Shown: piece after piece, positions 25,299 through 34,675 of the stretch
Layout of the letters: each line of letters begins with the position of its first letter
Numbering within the stretch: the stretch's first letter is position 1
DNA from: DFXE01 sp032054765
Lineage (GTDB): Bacteria > Bacteroidota > Bacteroidia > Bacteroidales > Tannerellaceae
DNA: 64,000 nucleotides
Assembly: GCA_032054765.1 (NCBI GenBank)
Contig: DAMBSC010000016.1
Coordinates: 1-64,000 of the forward strand
Reading direction: 5' to 3'
Made by a program: the position numbers and the translations under genes
The notes under the pieces: model-generated
Told to the model about the DNA's origin: nothing
Databases searched by the model: none
What the model saw: the letters and a program-made list of their open reading frames with translations, nothing else

Positions 25299-26443
25299 CC
25301 AATATTACAACCGGAAACAATCTCTACGGTGCGCTCTTTTACAATCAGGAGAAGGTAGATAAAGGAGTGGGAACGGTGCTGGCAACACACATTCTTAGGG
25401 AACCGACGGACGGTAATTTTAATGTGGCGGAAACAGCGGAAGATATTTTAAGGTGGATGCCCGACCATTTTAGAACCGAAAAACCTGTTATCCATATTTC
25501 TCTTAATCCCGATCCGAAAGACAATCTTTCAGACGAACAGTTATCCGAAATTGCCGGGCATTATATGGATCGCATGGGTTGGGGTGGCCAGCCTTACATT
25601 GTTTTCAAGCATTCCGACATCGAGCGGGAACACATACATATCGTGTCGGTACAGGTAGGTCAGGATGGGAAAAAGATAAAAGATAATAAGCGTAACGAAC
25701 GCAGTGTAGCTATTACAGAAGAACTGGAAAAGGAATACGGCTTGCATCCGGCTAAAGGACAAAAGCGTTCCGAGAAATGGCAACTTAAACCTGTGGATTC
25801 CACTAAAGGCGACCTGAAACGGCAGATAGCGGCGGTTATAAAACCTGCATTATCTATGTACCGTTTCCAGACATTAGGCGAGTTCCGAGCCTTACTTACA
25901 TTATATAATATAGGTATAGAAGAAGTCCGGGGAGAAAGGGACGGACATACTTATAGAGGATTGCTCTATACGGCATTGGATGCTGACGGTAGGAAAGCAG
26001 AGGTTACTCCACTGAAATCATCCCTGTTCGGAAAATCTACAGGCATTGATGCGTTGGAGCGGCACATGGGACAGTCCGGTGAGAAAATCACGAAAGAGAA
26101 TAGCCGGGAACATACTCGCCATCGTGTAGCCGAAGCCTTTCTGGATGCACCGACAGAGAACGCACTACATGAGCGGCTTCGGGCTTATCACATTGACCTC
26201 TTTATCCGCCGCAACGATACGGAGCGTATCACGGGGGTAACATTCATCGACCATGAGAACAGGTGCGTACTGAACGGTTCCCGTCTGGGAAAAGAGTATT
26301 CCGCTAACGCCCTGAATGAACGCTACCCCGAAGCGTCAAAAGCCGGAGCAGATCTGCACGGGGCTTCAGAATTACCCTCCAACTGTCAGATAAGCACAGT
26401 TAAGAAAAAAAAGGTTCATATAACAAAAGGGAAAAAGATATAG
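25292..26443 (+). CDS. mobB: relaxase (mobilization nuclease)
   Basis: 383 residues. The N-terminal relaxase domain shows TTGNNLYGALFYN (candidate tyrosine), the HISLNPDP strand, and the three-histidine metal motif HSDIEREHIHIVS (about residues 106-118). The C-terminal ~150 residues are a less conserved helical region. Nicks oriT and pilots the strand into the recipient. In related ICEs the coupling protein follows directly; here three minus-strand genes are inserted between them. Confidence 0.9.
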   Translation: MVANITTGNNLYGALFYNQEKVDKGVGTVLATHILREPTDGNFNVAETAEDILRWMPDHFRTEKPVIHISLNPDPKDNLSDEQLSEIAGHYMDRMGWGGQPYIVFKHSDIEREHIHIVSVQVGQDGKKIKDNKRNERSVAITEELEKEYGLHPAKGQKRSEKWQLKPVDSTKGDLKRQIAAVIKPALSMYRFQTLGEFRALLTLYNIGIEEVRGERDGHTYRGLLYTALDADGRKAEVTPLKSSLFGKSTGIDALERHMGQSGEKITKENSREHTRHRVAEAFLDAPTENALHERLRAYHIDLFIRRNDTERITGVTFIDHENRCVLNGSRLGKEYSANALNERYPEASKAGADLHGASELPSNCQISTVKKKKVHITKGKKI

Positions 26444-26446
26444 TTA

Positions 26447-26767
26447 CTACTTTTTACTTTCTTTTATTCTTTTTTCCTCATCTTCAATAATCTTCGGAAT
26501 ATGGTTGCCAATTATTTCTGGGAGTACAAACCAGACTGGATACGATCTTGATGTAGGCATACCTTTACACTCAATATTACCGTTTTGTTTTTCGGGATCG
26601 TCCCATTCGCGGCGTGCTACATTCCAACGCATAGCAAAAGTTTTACCTCCTTCCCATTCCAATTCGGCAATAGAAAATGAATCAATACCTCCGTCAAAAA
26701 TTACATTTACATTTCTGACAAAATCTCTCGGGGATATAACCCTGTTCGGTTTAATATAACGCATCAT
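26447..26767 (-). CDS. hypothetical protein, 106 aa
   Basis: Soluble; contains a beta-rich segment (RNVNVIFDGGIDSFSIAELEWEGGKTFAMRWN) and a lysine/glutamate-rich tail. Not recognised. Convergent with the relaxase gene, with stop codons only 3 bp apart, so it is part of the inserted minus-strand module or a remnant of what was there before. Two adjacent ATGs are possible starts. A bidirectional terminator separates it from the next two genes. Confidence 0.5.
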   Translation of the reverse strand: MMRYIKPNRVISPRDFVRNVNVIFDGGIDSFSIAELEWEGGKTFAMRWNVARREWDDPEKQNGNIECKGMPTSRSYPVWFVLPEIIGNHIPKIIEDEEKRIKESKK

Positions 26768-26841
26768 AATTAAATAGATTTTATTATTTACAGCACAAAG
26801 ATATGAGATAAAAATCTGATATACAACGTTGTGAGATCAAT

Positions 26842-26877
26842 AAAAAAGTGCGAGGCTTCGCCTTACGCACTTTTTTA
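26842..26877. terminator. bidirectional hairpin terminator
   Basis: AAAAAAGTGCG and CGCACTTTTTT form an 11-bp perfect stem with a smaller AGGC/GCCT pairing inside the loop; T-runs on both strands allow termination in either direction. It ends the two-gene PLD module on the minus strand. A second, weaker CCCCTT/AAGGGG inverted repeat follows at about 26900-26943. Confidence 0.75.
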
Positions 26878-26976
26878 TTGTCCCCACACATATAGGATTT
26901 CACCCCTTCAAAACCGCCTTTTTTATATAAAGGGGTTGAAACGTCCAGAAAGCCAGATATACCTATACGCTCTAAG

Positions 26977-27573
26977 TTATAATTCAAATATCTTTTTAAC
27001 TCGATACACGTTTACTCTATTTACATTCCCATGTACAGGAGTTATATCAACTGCAGTAAGTAGATTAGGATTGTTTGCAGCGTAATATGCCATAGTTATG
27101 TTGCCAATTATAGCTTCTGTTACTTCGGTGTCATTCACGCTATTGCTACCAAGTCCGAATATTAACGTCCTGTTTCTTATTCCATCAAGATTTTCCGCAT
27201 CATAATCAGTAAACCTTCTTTCTATCTCTTGCCCAAACTGTTGATGATACTTTAAGACAGCTTTATCCATAACAAAATGTAAGGTTTGAAATACCTGATA
27301 CGGTTCTGGCAGAATAGTTTCTCTACCCTTACGATCTGTAAATTTAGAAAAAGATGTATTAACTTCTATTGTATTTCCATCCTCTGATATAATACACTGC
27401 TCCTTTCTTCTTTGCAATTGTATTCCCGAACGTTCTTCCTCAATATTGACAGTTAGTGTTTCGGCATTACCGAACCAATCTCGATAATCAGCGAGAAAAG
27501 GTTGGAAATGGAAACTATATTCTGCTTTCGATAAAAAGCCTGTCGGTCTGATGCGTATGTTATTTACGTCCAT
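26977..27573 (-). CDS. TIGR04255-like protein of unknown function
   Basis: 198 residues, soluble, beta-rich. The sequence pattern (an early FxxxxxW, a central YQVFQTLHFVMDKAVLKYHQQF segment and a long conserved-looking C-terminus with GNITMAYYAANN) faintly recalls TIGR04255-type proteins, but I would not insist on it. It lies 19 bp downstream of a PLD-nuclease gene on the same strand, so the two are probably one operon. AT-rich relative to the flanking mobilization genes, which supports recent acquisition. Confidence 0.45.
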   Translation of the reverse strand: MDVNNIRIRPTGFLSKAEYSFHFQPFLADYRDWFGNAETLTVNIEEERSGIQLQRRKEQCIISEDGNTIEVNTSFSKFTDRKGRETILPEPYQVFQTLHFVMDKAVLKYHQQFGQEIERRFTDYDAENLDGIRNRTLIFGLGSNSVNDTEVTEAIIGNITMAYYAANNPNLLTAVDITPVHGNVNRVNVYRVKKIFEL

Positions 27574-27592
27574 AACGTTAAGATTTTGAATA

Positions 27593-28438
27593 TTACTGTA
27601 TTTTTAACTCTATAAATTTAGATGCAAACTCCTCTGCTAATCTTCTACTTTTTGTGATTTGAATGTTCTCATTGTTGTAATTCGCAGCCGCAGTCCAATT
27701 ATAAGAACCATTAATAACTGTTTTTAAGTCAATCACACAATACTTATGATGCATTTTGTTTTTATTATAGAAACCAAATTCCGGTATTCTTCTACTTTCA
27801 AATTCAGCCTCTATATTACAGCCAAATTTTGTATTATTATCATCATCAATTATAATTACCTGAACATTAACGCCTCTTTTTTTAAGTTCTATGAGTTTTT
27901 TGTACAAAACATCATTGGTGAACCAGGCAACTGCAACATAAACTAAAAAATTTGCATTATCGAGTTGAGCTAATATTTGGTTTTGGATTTTATCAAACGA
28001 GACTTCCACTTCAACGACTTCCTCATCTTCTTCAGCTCCAATAATCTCATATTTTTCCCCAATCAATTCCAGAGTATAATTATTCTTAATCAGCAGGGCA
28101 TTTATATTAGCCACCACCTGATCTAGATTTTGCACCCCTTCCTCATTTACTACTTCTTCTATAACGCCCTTAATGCCAGCAGTTTTATTTATTTTTTTAA
28201 GTCGGTCGAAAGTATAATTCTTTCTACTTGTACTCATTGTTTGGGTAGGAGTTAACTTCGGAAGTCCTCCATTGTTAGAATCATATAAATCGGTTGTACC
28301 GTACTTATTAAAAAGTCGAACAAGAACAGGCCCGCTTTTATATACGGTTACATTATCCTCGCCTTGAATATAATTTACCAATTCATTCAATGTATAGTCT
28401 GATAATTCCATAATATCAATAATTTTTTGGTTGAACAT
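27593..28438 (-). CDS. PLD-family nuclease-like protein
   Basis: 281 residues. The C-terminal half is a phospholipase-D-type domain: VYVAVAWFTNDVLYKKLIEL, then the catalytic HxKxxxxD motif in HHKYCVID (about residues 233-240) and GSYNWTAAA shortly after, which is typical of PLD-like nucleases such as those in restriction and defence systems. Only one HKD motif is present, so it should act as a dimer. The N-terminal half (~1-130) is unrelated and contains a helical region with IEEVVNEEGVQNLDQ. An internal ATG ten codons in could be the true start. Inserted between the relaxase and coupling protein genes in opposite orientation. Confidence 0.75.
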   Translation of the reverse strand: MFNQKIIDIMELSDYTLNELVNYIQGEDNVTVYKSGPVLVRLFNKYGTTDLYDSNNGGLPKLTPTQTMSTSRKNYTFDRLKKINKTAGIKGVIEEVVNEEGVQNLDQVVANINALLIKNNYTLELIGEKYEIIGAEEDEEVVEVEVSFDKIQNQILAQLDNANFLVYVAVAWFTNDVLYKKLIELKKRGVNVQVIIIDDDNNTKFGCNIEAEFESRRIPEFGFYNKNKMHHKYCVIDLKTVINGSYNWTAAANYNNENIQITKSRRLAEEFASKFIELKIQ

Positions 28439-28638
28439 TTATTCTAATATTTTCAAAATGCAAAATTACTAATTTATATAGTCTGGATATAATAAATAGC
28501 TGAAAATCATATTTATTCTTCATTTTAATGCCACACACATCCACTATGCAACCACAAGTAGCCGCATCCCCATAAATCAGAAAATTAACTATTCAATCTA
28601 TGTACTTTCGCTTTTCAAACCCATAAAATCGAAATATT

Positions 28639-30630
28639 ATGCAACAAGAAGATGATCTCCGGGGATTGGCGAAAGTCATGGACTTTATGCGTGCCCTCAG
28701 TATTTTATTTGTAGTAATCAACATCTACTGGTATTGTTACCAGCAAATGGTAAATTGGGGTGTCAACATTGGTGTGGTCGATAAGATACTCGTTAATTTC
28801 AACCGCACAGCCGATTTATTCCAAAACATCCTTTGGACTAAACTTTTCACGGTAGTATTCCTCGCCCTTTCCTGTCTGGGAACAAAGGGAGTTAAGGAAG
28901 AAAAAATCACATGGAACAAAATCATTGTATTCCTGTCAGCCGGTTTCGTACTTTTCTTTTTTAACTGGTGGCTATTGGATTTACCCTTACCGTTGGAAGC
29001 CAATGCAGGCTTTTATATGCTTACGATGTCTGTAGGGTATATTTTCCTGTTGATGGGTGGAACATGGATGTCGCGCCTACTCAAAAACAACATGATGGAC
29101 GATCCGTTCAATGTAGAGAATGAATCATTCCAACAGGAAACCCGCTTGATGGAGAATGAATATTCGGTAAACCTGCCTACACGTTTTTATTATCGTAAGA
29201 AATGGAACAACGGCTGGATTAATGTCGTAAACCCTTTCAGAGCCTCCATTGTGTTAGGGACACCCGGATCGGGTAAGAGTTACGCCGTTGTTAATCAATA
29301 TATAAAACAGCAAATTGAAAAGGGTTATTCACTCTATTGTTATGATTTCAAGTATCCCGACCTCTCTACAATAGCCTATAACCACCTTTTAAACAATCAG
29401 GGTGGTTACAAAAAGGTACCTACTTTTTTTGTGATAAACTTCGATGACCCTTCACGCTCACACCGATGTAACCCACTTAATCCGTCATTCATGAATGACA
29501 TAGCCGATGCCTACGAATCAGCTTACACAATAATGCTCAATTTGAACCGGACGTGGGTGCAAAAGCAAGGCGATTTCTTTGTAGAATCCCCGATTATTCT
29601 TTTTGCCGCTATTATCTGGTATTTACGCATCTATCAAGACGGAAAGTATTGTACTTTTCCGCACGCCATCGAATTTTTGAATAAACGCTACGAAGATATT
29701 TTCCCTATCCTGACCTCTTATCCGGAGTTGGAAAACTACCTTTCTCCCTTTATGGATGCGTGGCTCGGTGGTGCTGCTGAGCAGTTGCAGGGTCAGATTG
29801 CATCGGCTAAAATTCCGCTTTCACGTATGATTTCGCCGCAACTATATTGGGTTATGTCGGGGGATGAATTTTCGCTGGATATAAATAATCCCGAAGAGCC
29901 GAAAGTATTGTGTGTGGGCAACAACCCCGACAGACAGAACATTTACGGAGCGGCTCTTGGTCTTTACAACAGCCGTATTGTGAAGTTAATCAACAAAAAG
30001 GGGCAACTGAAAAGCAGTGTGGTAATTGACGAGTTGCCGACAATTTACTTCAAAGGATTGGATAACCTTATCGCCACCGCACGAAGCAACAAAGTAGCCG
30101 TATTGCTCGGTTTTCAGGACTTTTCGCAGCTAAAGCGCGACTACGGCGATAAAGAAGCCGCCGTTGTGATGAACACCGTAGGCAATATCTTTTCCGGTCA
30201 AGTCGTAGGCGATACCGCCAAAACGCTTAGTGAAAGATTTGGTAAAGTATTACAGAAGCGCCAGTCTATGACCATCAACCGCAACGATAAATCCACATCC
30301 ATATCCACGCAACTTGACAGCCTGATACCCGCCAGTAAGATAGCCAACCTCACACAGGGTATGTTTGTAGGAGCAATTGCCGACAATTTTGATGAACGGA
30401 TTGAACAAAAGATTTTCCATGCGGAAATAGTCGTGGACAACGAAAGGGTAAAGCGGGAAACTGCCAAATACCAGCAGATACCTGTTATTACCAACTTTGT
30501 TGATAAGGACGGAGTGGACAGAATGAAGGAAATGATTAAGGAGAATTATGACCGCATCAAAGATGAAACCCGCCAGATAGTCGACGACGAACTGGAAAAT
30601 CGTAATATTAAAAGAATCCAAACAGATTAG
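28639..30630 (+). CDS. mobC: type IV coupling protein (TraG/VirD4-like, MobC)
   Basis: 663 residues. Membrane segments near the N-terminus (about residues 15-30, 70-85, 95-115 and 130-150) precede the ATPase core: Walker A GTPGSGKSYA (about 211) and the SSVVIDELPTIYFKG Walker B region (about 458). It links the relaxosome to the secretion channel and pumps DNA. The 3' end is altered: codons from 653 on (ENRNIKRIQTD) are supplied by the inverted repeat of the inserted RIT element. Joining codon 652 to the sequence after the insertion gives K-stop, so the original protein likely ended ...DDELK (653 residues). Confidence 0.9.
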   Translation: MQQEDDLRGLAKVMDFMRALSILFVVINIYWYCYQQMVNWGVNIGVVDKILVNFNRTADLFQNILWTKLFTVVFLALSCLGTKGVKEEKITWNKIIVFLSAGFVLFFFNWWLLDLPLPLEANAGFYMLTMSVGYIFLLMGGTWMSRLLKNNMMDDPFNVENESFQQETRLMENEYSVNLPTRFYYRKKWNNGWINVVNPFRASIVLGTPGSGKSYAVVNQYIKQQIEKGYSLYCYDFKYPDLSTIAYNHLLNNQGGYKKVPTFFVINFDDPSRSHRCNPLNPSFMNDIADAYESAYTIMLNLNRTWVQKQGDFFVESPIILFAAIIWYLRIYQDGKYCTFPHAIEFLNKRYEDIFPILTSYPELENYLSPFMDAWLGGAAEQLQGQIASAKIPLSRMISPQLYWVMSGDEFSLDINNPEEPKVLCVGNNPDRQNIYGAALGLYNSRIVKLINKKGQLKSSVVIDELPTIYFKGLDNLIATARSNKVAVLLGFQDFSQLKRDYGDKEAAVVMNTVGNIFSGQVVGDTAKTLSERFGKVLQKRQSMTINRNDKSTSISTQLDSLIPASKIANLTQGMFVGAIADNFDERIEQKIFHAEIVVDNERVKRETAKYQQIPVITNFVDKDGVDRMKEMIKENYDRIKDETRQIVDDELENRNIKRIQTD

Positions 30631-30896
30631 ATTATATATCAGATATTTAATGTTTTACACTTTCATTTCTTTGGATTTTACATCTAACTTGCCAGTCTGT
30701 TTTTAACTTTAATAAAAATAAATCTCATGGACTTGCAAGAATTAAAAACCAAGTATCCTCTTCTTATTTCTTATATGGAAGACCATAATTACAGTCTGCA
30801 GTATATAAGACATATTAAGAATGAAAGCCTATGGATTCTGAGGGAATCTAAAAATTATGACTGGAAAACATACGATGATATCTATCAAACGTGTGT
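30595..30896 (+). repeat. left 302-bp inverted repeat of RIT element
   Basis: Includes the last 36 bases of the coupling protein frame, the recombinase promoter region and the first 56-57 codons of the first recombinase. Matches the reverse complement of 47551-47852 at all but one base (position 30850). The divergence is abrupt at both ends, marking the borders. Confidence 0.88.
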
Positions 30897-31956
30897 CGAA
30901 AAATATACCAACAGATATACGTTAAATTATAAACGTAAAATGTTGTTGGTTATCAAACGATTCATTTTAGAATCTGTAGTACCTGACGGTTCAACACATA
31001 CACATAAGCTATCGTATTACGATGGCTTATGTGTTGAATACAAAAACTTTATAGACACATATCGTAATGTGATAAAATCGAAATTTGCTAAACCTTTTCA
31101 TTATCATAAAAGCTATGAATGTTCGGCATGTTCTTTTTTATCACGATTGCAGAATCAAGGTATATATTCACTTGAGGATATAACTGAAAAGAATGTGATA
31201 GATATTTTCGCCAGCGATGCCAGGCTTTGTCACAGTTATCACTTCAAAAGAGAGACAAGACGCGTATTTGATATCTGTGCCCCGTTTTATCCGACGGGAA
31301 TATGCTCAAAAATCTCATCATATCTGCCTGAAACACGGAATACAAGGAAAAACATACAATATCTCACAAAAGAGGAAGTCAAAAAAATCAAGTTTGTGTT
31401 GGAAAGCGATTCGTCCCTCTCACTGCAACATAGAGCTATAGGTTTGCTGGCTTTTTATACGGGATTGCGCAGTTGTGATATTGGAGCGCTAAGATTAGAC
31501 CAAATTGACTGGGAGAATGATTTAATCCGTATTACCCAGCAGAAAACCCGAATGCCACTGGTTCTTCCATTGCGGGCGATTGTGGGTAATGCCATTTTCG
31601 ACTATATAACAGGACAAAGACCTAAATCGTCTGAAAACACAGTATTTTTAACTGTAAATGTTCCATATAGAAAACTACAAAGCCCTAATCTATATGCAAT
31701 TTGTGTAACTATTATGAAGAAAGCAGGCATCCGGAATCATCCGTGCGACAAAAAAGGTTTTCATCTTTTCCGGCATCATTTAGCAACATCACTATTGGAA
31801 AAAGGGGTGGAACAACCTGTCATTAGTCAAACATTGGGACATCAGTCTCCGGAATCTCTCAATACATATCTGGGAGCTGATTTTATTCATTTGAAAGAAT
31901 GTGCGTTAAGTATAAAGTATTTTCCTGTAAAAGAGGAGGTGTTCAATGGAATTTAA
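30727..31956 (+). CDS. ritA: tyrosine recombinase, RitA position
   Basis: 409 residues, the longest of the three. Catalytic residues: Arg in FYTGLRSCDIGAL, HLFRHHLAT (HxxR), LGHQSPESLNTYLG with the nucleophile Tyr. A core-binding N-terminal domain precedes. The gene starts inside the element's inverted repeat, so its promoter is duplicated at the far end. Its stop overlaps the second recombinase by 11 bp. Would act jointly with the other two in excision and integration of the element. Confidence 0.88.
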   Translation: MDLQELKTKYPLLISYMEDHNYSLQYIRHIKNESLWILRESKNYDWKTYDDIYQTCVEKYTNRYTLNYKRKMLLVIKRFILESVVPDGSTHTHKLSYYDGLCVEYKNFIDTYRNVIKSKFAKPFHYHKSYECSACSFLSRLQNQGIYSLEDITEKNVIDIFASDARLCHSYHFKRETRRVFDICAPFYPTGICSKISSYLPETRNTRKNIQYLTKEEVKKIKFVLESDSSLSLQHRAIGLLAFYTGLRSCDIGALRLDQIDWENDLIRITQQKTRMPLVLPLRAIVGNAIFDYITGQRPKSSENTVFLTVNVPYRKLQSPNLYAICVTIMKKAGIRNHPCDKKGFHLFRHHLATSLLEKGVEQPVISQTLGHQSPESLNTYLGADFIHLKECALSIKYFPVKEEVFNGI

Positions 31957-32911
31957 ATCCTTTTTATCAGACATCCTTGCTGGTTACGTTGCCTACAGAA
32001 AGGCCTCTGGTCGTGATAGCATCAGTTATTTGTTGAATGTTCGCCATTTTGAACGTTATTGTGAAAAGGAATACCCTGCCGCAAAAGAACTTTCCCAAAC
32101 AATGGTTGACCAATGGTGTAAAAGAAGGGATACAGAAAACTCTAATTCTTGTATTTCAAGAATATATCCTGTTCTTAGTTTTTTGCGTTATGCCAGGGCC
32201 AGAGGACTGATAAATATTCAGATACCAGCAGCGCCCCGTTCCACTTCAAGAACCTATATACCGCATGCTTTTACAGTAGCGGAACTACAAAATTTCTTTC
32301 ACTCATGTGATTCTATCAATGCTAAATATGGATTGATCGGGAAAATACAAAAAATCACAGTCCCTGTTTTCTTCCGACTATTATATAGTAGTGGAATGCG
32401 AACTACTGAAGCGAGACTATTGCGTAAAGAAGATATAGACTTGGAGAATGGAATTGTCAACATTAGATTCTCCAAAGGCTATAATCAGCATTTTGTTGTA
32501 CTTCACGATACGATGCTGGATTTAATGAAAAAGTACGATGTCGCCATATCAAAAATAATTCCCAATAGAGTTTTCTTTTTTCCTACAAAGTCAAATAAGG
32601 GTTATCCTGGTAGCTGGGTAACCCGTATTTTTAGAAAATGCTGGTATGAAAGCAATAATGCAGCAACAATAGCTTATGAATTGAGACATCATTATGCGGT
32701 GGAAAACATTAATGGTTGGATTGGTCAGGGATTAACGACTCATATGAAACTTTTATCATTAAGCAAAAGTATGGGACATACTAATGTTGAAAGTACCAAA
32801 TATTATTATTCTCTGGTTCCGGGTCTCTCAGAAATCATTGAGAATGCTACGGGAGATACGTTTAACCAAATAATACCAAATCTACAAAACGATGAAGAAA
32901 GTTACCAATGA
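31946..32911 (+). CDS. ritB: tyrosine recombinase, RitB position
   Basis: 321 residues. Catalytic set: Arg in YSSGMRTTEARLL, ELRHHYAVE (the H before R is replaced by E-L, as in some RitB members), MGHTNVESTKYYY with several candidate tyrosines. Starts within the 3' end of the first recombinase gene and overlaps the third by 20 bp, so the three are co-translated. Confidence 0.87.
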   Translation: MEFKSFLSDILAGYVAYRKASGRDSISYLLNVRHFERYCEKEYPAAKELSQTMVDQWCKRRDTENSNSCISRIYPVLSFLRYARARGLINIQIPAAPRSTSRTYIPHAFTVAELQNFFHSCDSINAKYGLIGKIQKITVPVFFRLLYSSGMRTTEARLLRKEDIDLENGIVNIRFSKGYNQHFVVLHDTMLDLMKKYDVAISKIIPNRVFFFPTKSNKGYPGSWVTRIFRKCWYESNNAATIAYELRHHYAVENINGWIGQGLTTHMKLLSLSKSMGHTNVESTKYYYSLVPGLSEIIENATGDTFNQIIPNLQNDEESYQ

Positions 32912-33944
32912 GGCTCTCCTGATAGCCAAATACATACATGACTGGATTTGTGTATATACTACATCAATACAGTCAAACAGCCCCCATACTGTAAGAAGAC
33001 ATATGATTACACTGTCATTGTTTGTCGACTTTTTGGAAAAGGAAAAAAAAGTCAATTCTTTATCTCTGACCGGCAAATGCTTTTCACGTAGTTACATTGA
33101 AGAATGGATTTTATGGATGAAAAATATGCGAAATTGCAGTGGAGAAACATGTAATGTCCGTTTAGCTTCTATCAGGGCTTTCTTGAAATACCTGGCAGGT
33201 AAAGATGTCTCATACCTTTCACTCTATCAAAGTTCAACGCTGATTCCAAGACAAAGAGTTGTCAGGAAAAAAATAACAGGTATGAGTAAAGAAGCTATGA
33301 AAACCCTGATGTCTATACCTGATGTTTCAACAAAAACAGGACAGCGGGATTTGGTTTTATTGGTTGTCCTTTACTGTACTGCGGGCCGGATTGATGAAAT
33401 TCTATCAATAAAAATGAACCAGTTACATCTTGAGGCAAGTAAACCTTATATTACGGTTATTGGAAAAAGACGTAAAATAAGGACTTTGTATATTCTGCCG
33501 AAAGCGGTGGCACATTTGAAAAAATATTTAAAAGAATTTCATTCGGCAGAGCCAAATCCGGAGGCCTACTTGTTTTATTCAAGGAATAAAGGTGTAATGG
33601 GGAAAATGACACCTGAAAGCGTAAATCAACAGTTGAAAAAGTATGCAGCCTTTGCACATCGTATTTGCAGTGATGTTCCGATTAAGTTACATGCACATCA
33701 AATCAGGCATGCAAAGGCTTCACATTGGTTAGAAGATGGAATGAATATCGTACAAATCTCATTTTTACTTGGACATGCAAGCTTGGAGACAACAATGACT
33801 TATCTGGATATTACGACTGAGCAAGAATCGAAAGCATTAGCCACGATGGAAGATGAAAACAAACAGTATATCCCTAAAAAATGGAAAACTGATTCCGATA
33901 GTCTTGCTTCATTATTGGGACTTAACAAAATCGTAAAAAAATAA
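32892..33944 (+). CDS. ritC: tyrosine recombinase, RitC position
   Basis: 350 residues. Catalytic set: Arg in YCTAGRIDEIL, HQIRHAKAS, LGHASLETTMTYLD with Tyr. An N-terminal SAM-like core-binding domain is visible (about 15-95). Last gene of the trio; about 150 bp of AT-rich sequence follows before the copper operon. All three recombinases look intact, so the element may still move. Confidence 0.88.
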   Translation: MKKVTNEALLIAKYIHDWICVYTTSIQSNSPHTVRRHMITLSLFVDFLEKEKKVNSLSLTGKCFSRSYIEEWILWMKNMRNCSGETCNVRLASIRAFLKYLAGKDVSYLSLYQSSTLIPRQRVVRKKITGMSKEAMKTLMSIPDVSTKTGQRDLVLLVVLYCTAGRIDEILSIKMNQLHLEASKPYITVIGKRRKIRTLYILPKAVAHLKKYLKEFHSAEPNPEAYLFYSRNKGVMGKMTPESVNQQLKKYAAFAHRICSDVPIKLHAHQIRHAKASHWLEDGMNIVQISFLLGHASLETTMTYLDITTEQESKALATMEDENKQYIPKKWKTDSDSLASLLGLNKIVKK

Positions 33945-34021
33945 AATATATTCCGATTTCAAAGCTCATTTGTGAAAATCTCTCAAGGCAGACTAAGCTT
34001 GACACAAAAAAAGTATCTTTC

Positions 34022-34054
34022 TTGTGTTAATATAAAAAATACTGCTTATATTTG
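34022..34054 (+). promoter_or_regulatory. promoter of the copper operon
   Basis: TTG at 34022-34024 and TATATTTG at 34047-34054, 38 bp before the first copper gene, fit the Bacteroides -33/-7 pattern. An imperfect dyad with ACACAA and TTGTGT arms (about 34001-34027) overlaps the -33 box and could be the binding site of a metal-responsive regulator; no regulator gene is intact in the island. Confidence 0.55.
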
Positions 34055-34092
34055 CAAATTACTAACTCTATAAGTGAAATTTTATAATAAAA

Positions 34093-34551
34093 ATGAAGAA
34101 GGTTATATCAATATTTCTGTTGCTACTAATGCTGGTTATCGGGATGCATCCCGTACTTGCCATGCATTTCTGTGCAGGAGAATTATATTCCTTTGGAGTT
34201 TTAAGTAATGATATAGAAAAGTCCTGCTGCGAAGATATGGAAATGCCGCAACAGGAAGACAATTCCTGTCATACTACCCCAAATGCGCAGGAAAATAACG
34301 TTTTGCCATCACATGAGAATTGCTGTGACATCCAACAGATAGAACTCTCAACGGACGACTATCAGCATCAGGTTCAGCAATTTAACCTGAATAAACTATT
34401 GCCGTCATATGAAAATGTATGGTTGGTTTTGAATATGCTTATACCCACAGAGAATGATGGCATTACAAAAATTAGTCAATACTTTCCGCCGGGAGGTCTC
34501 AGTTTACAGAACGTTGACCTTCTGACCTATATTTGTATCTACCGTATTTGA
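34093..34551 (+). CDS. HYC_CC_PP family small secreted protein
   Basis: 152 residues with a signal peptide (ending near VLA, about residue 22). Shows the family signature: H-F-C (MHFCAGELYS), a CC pair (KSCCEDMEMP), a second CC (ENCCDIQQ) and PP (YFPPGGL). Members occur at the head of metal-efflux operons in Bacteroidetes. The paired cysteines with Met/His nearby suggest periplasmic copper binding or sensing, which is inference. Confidence 0.75.
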   Translation: MKKVISIFLLLLMLVIGMHPVLAMHFCAGELYSFGVLSNDIEKSCCEDMEMPQQEDNSCHTTPNAQENNVLPSHENCCDIQQIELSTDDYQHQVQQFNLNKLLPSYENVWLVLNMLIPTENDGITKISQYFPPGGLSLQNVDLLTYICIYRI

Positions 34552-34675
34552 TTTGATAAATCCGTGGCTACCCTGCCATTGGTTTGAATTTTGTGTATAT
34601 CCTAAACCGGATGTACGTTAAATTGTTTATATCTAAAAACAAAGATTAACAAAATATTCATCAAATCAAAGAACA

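Noticed and set aside
26899..26944. CRISPR-like word GTTTCAACCCCTTT on the minus strand
   Set aside because: Only one imperfect inverted pair is present, with no spacers or further repeats; it is better read as a weak hairpin.
26784..26987. 67-aa minus-strand frame
   Set aside because: It runs across a strong bidirectional terminator and an inverted repeat, and has no protein-like composition.
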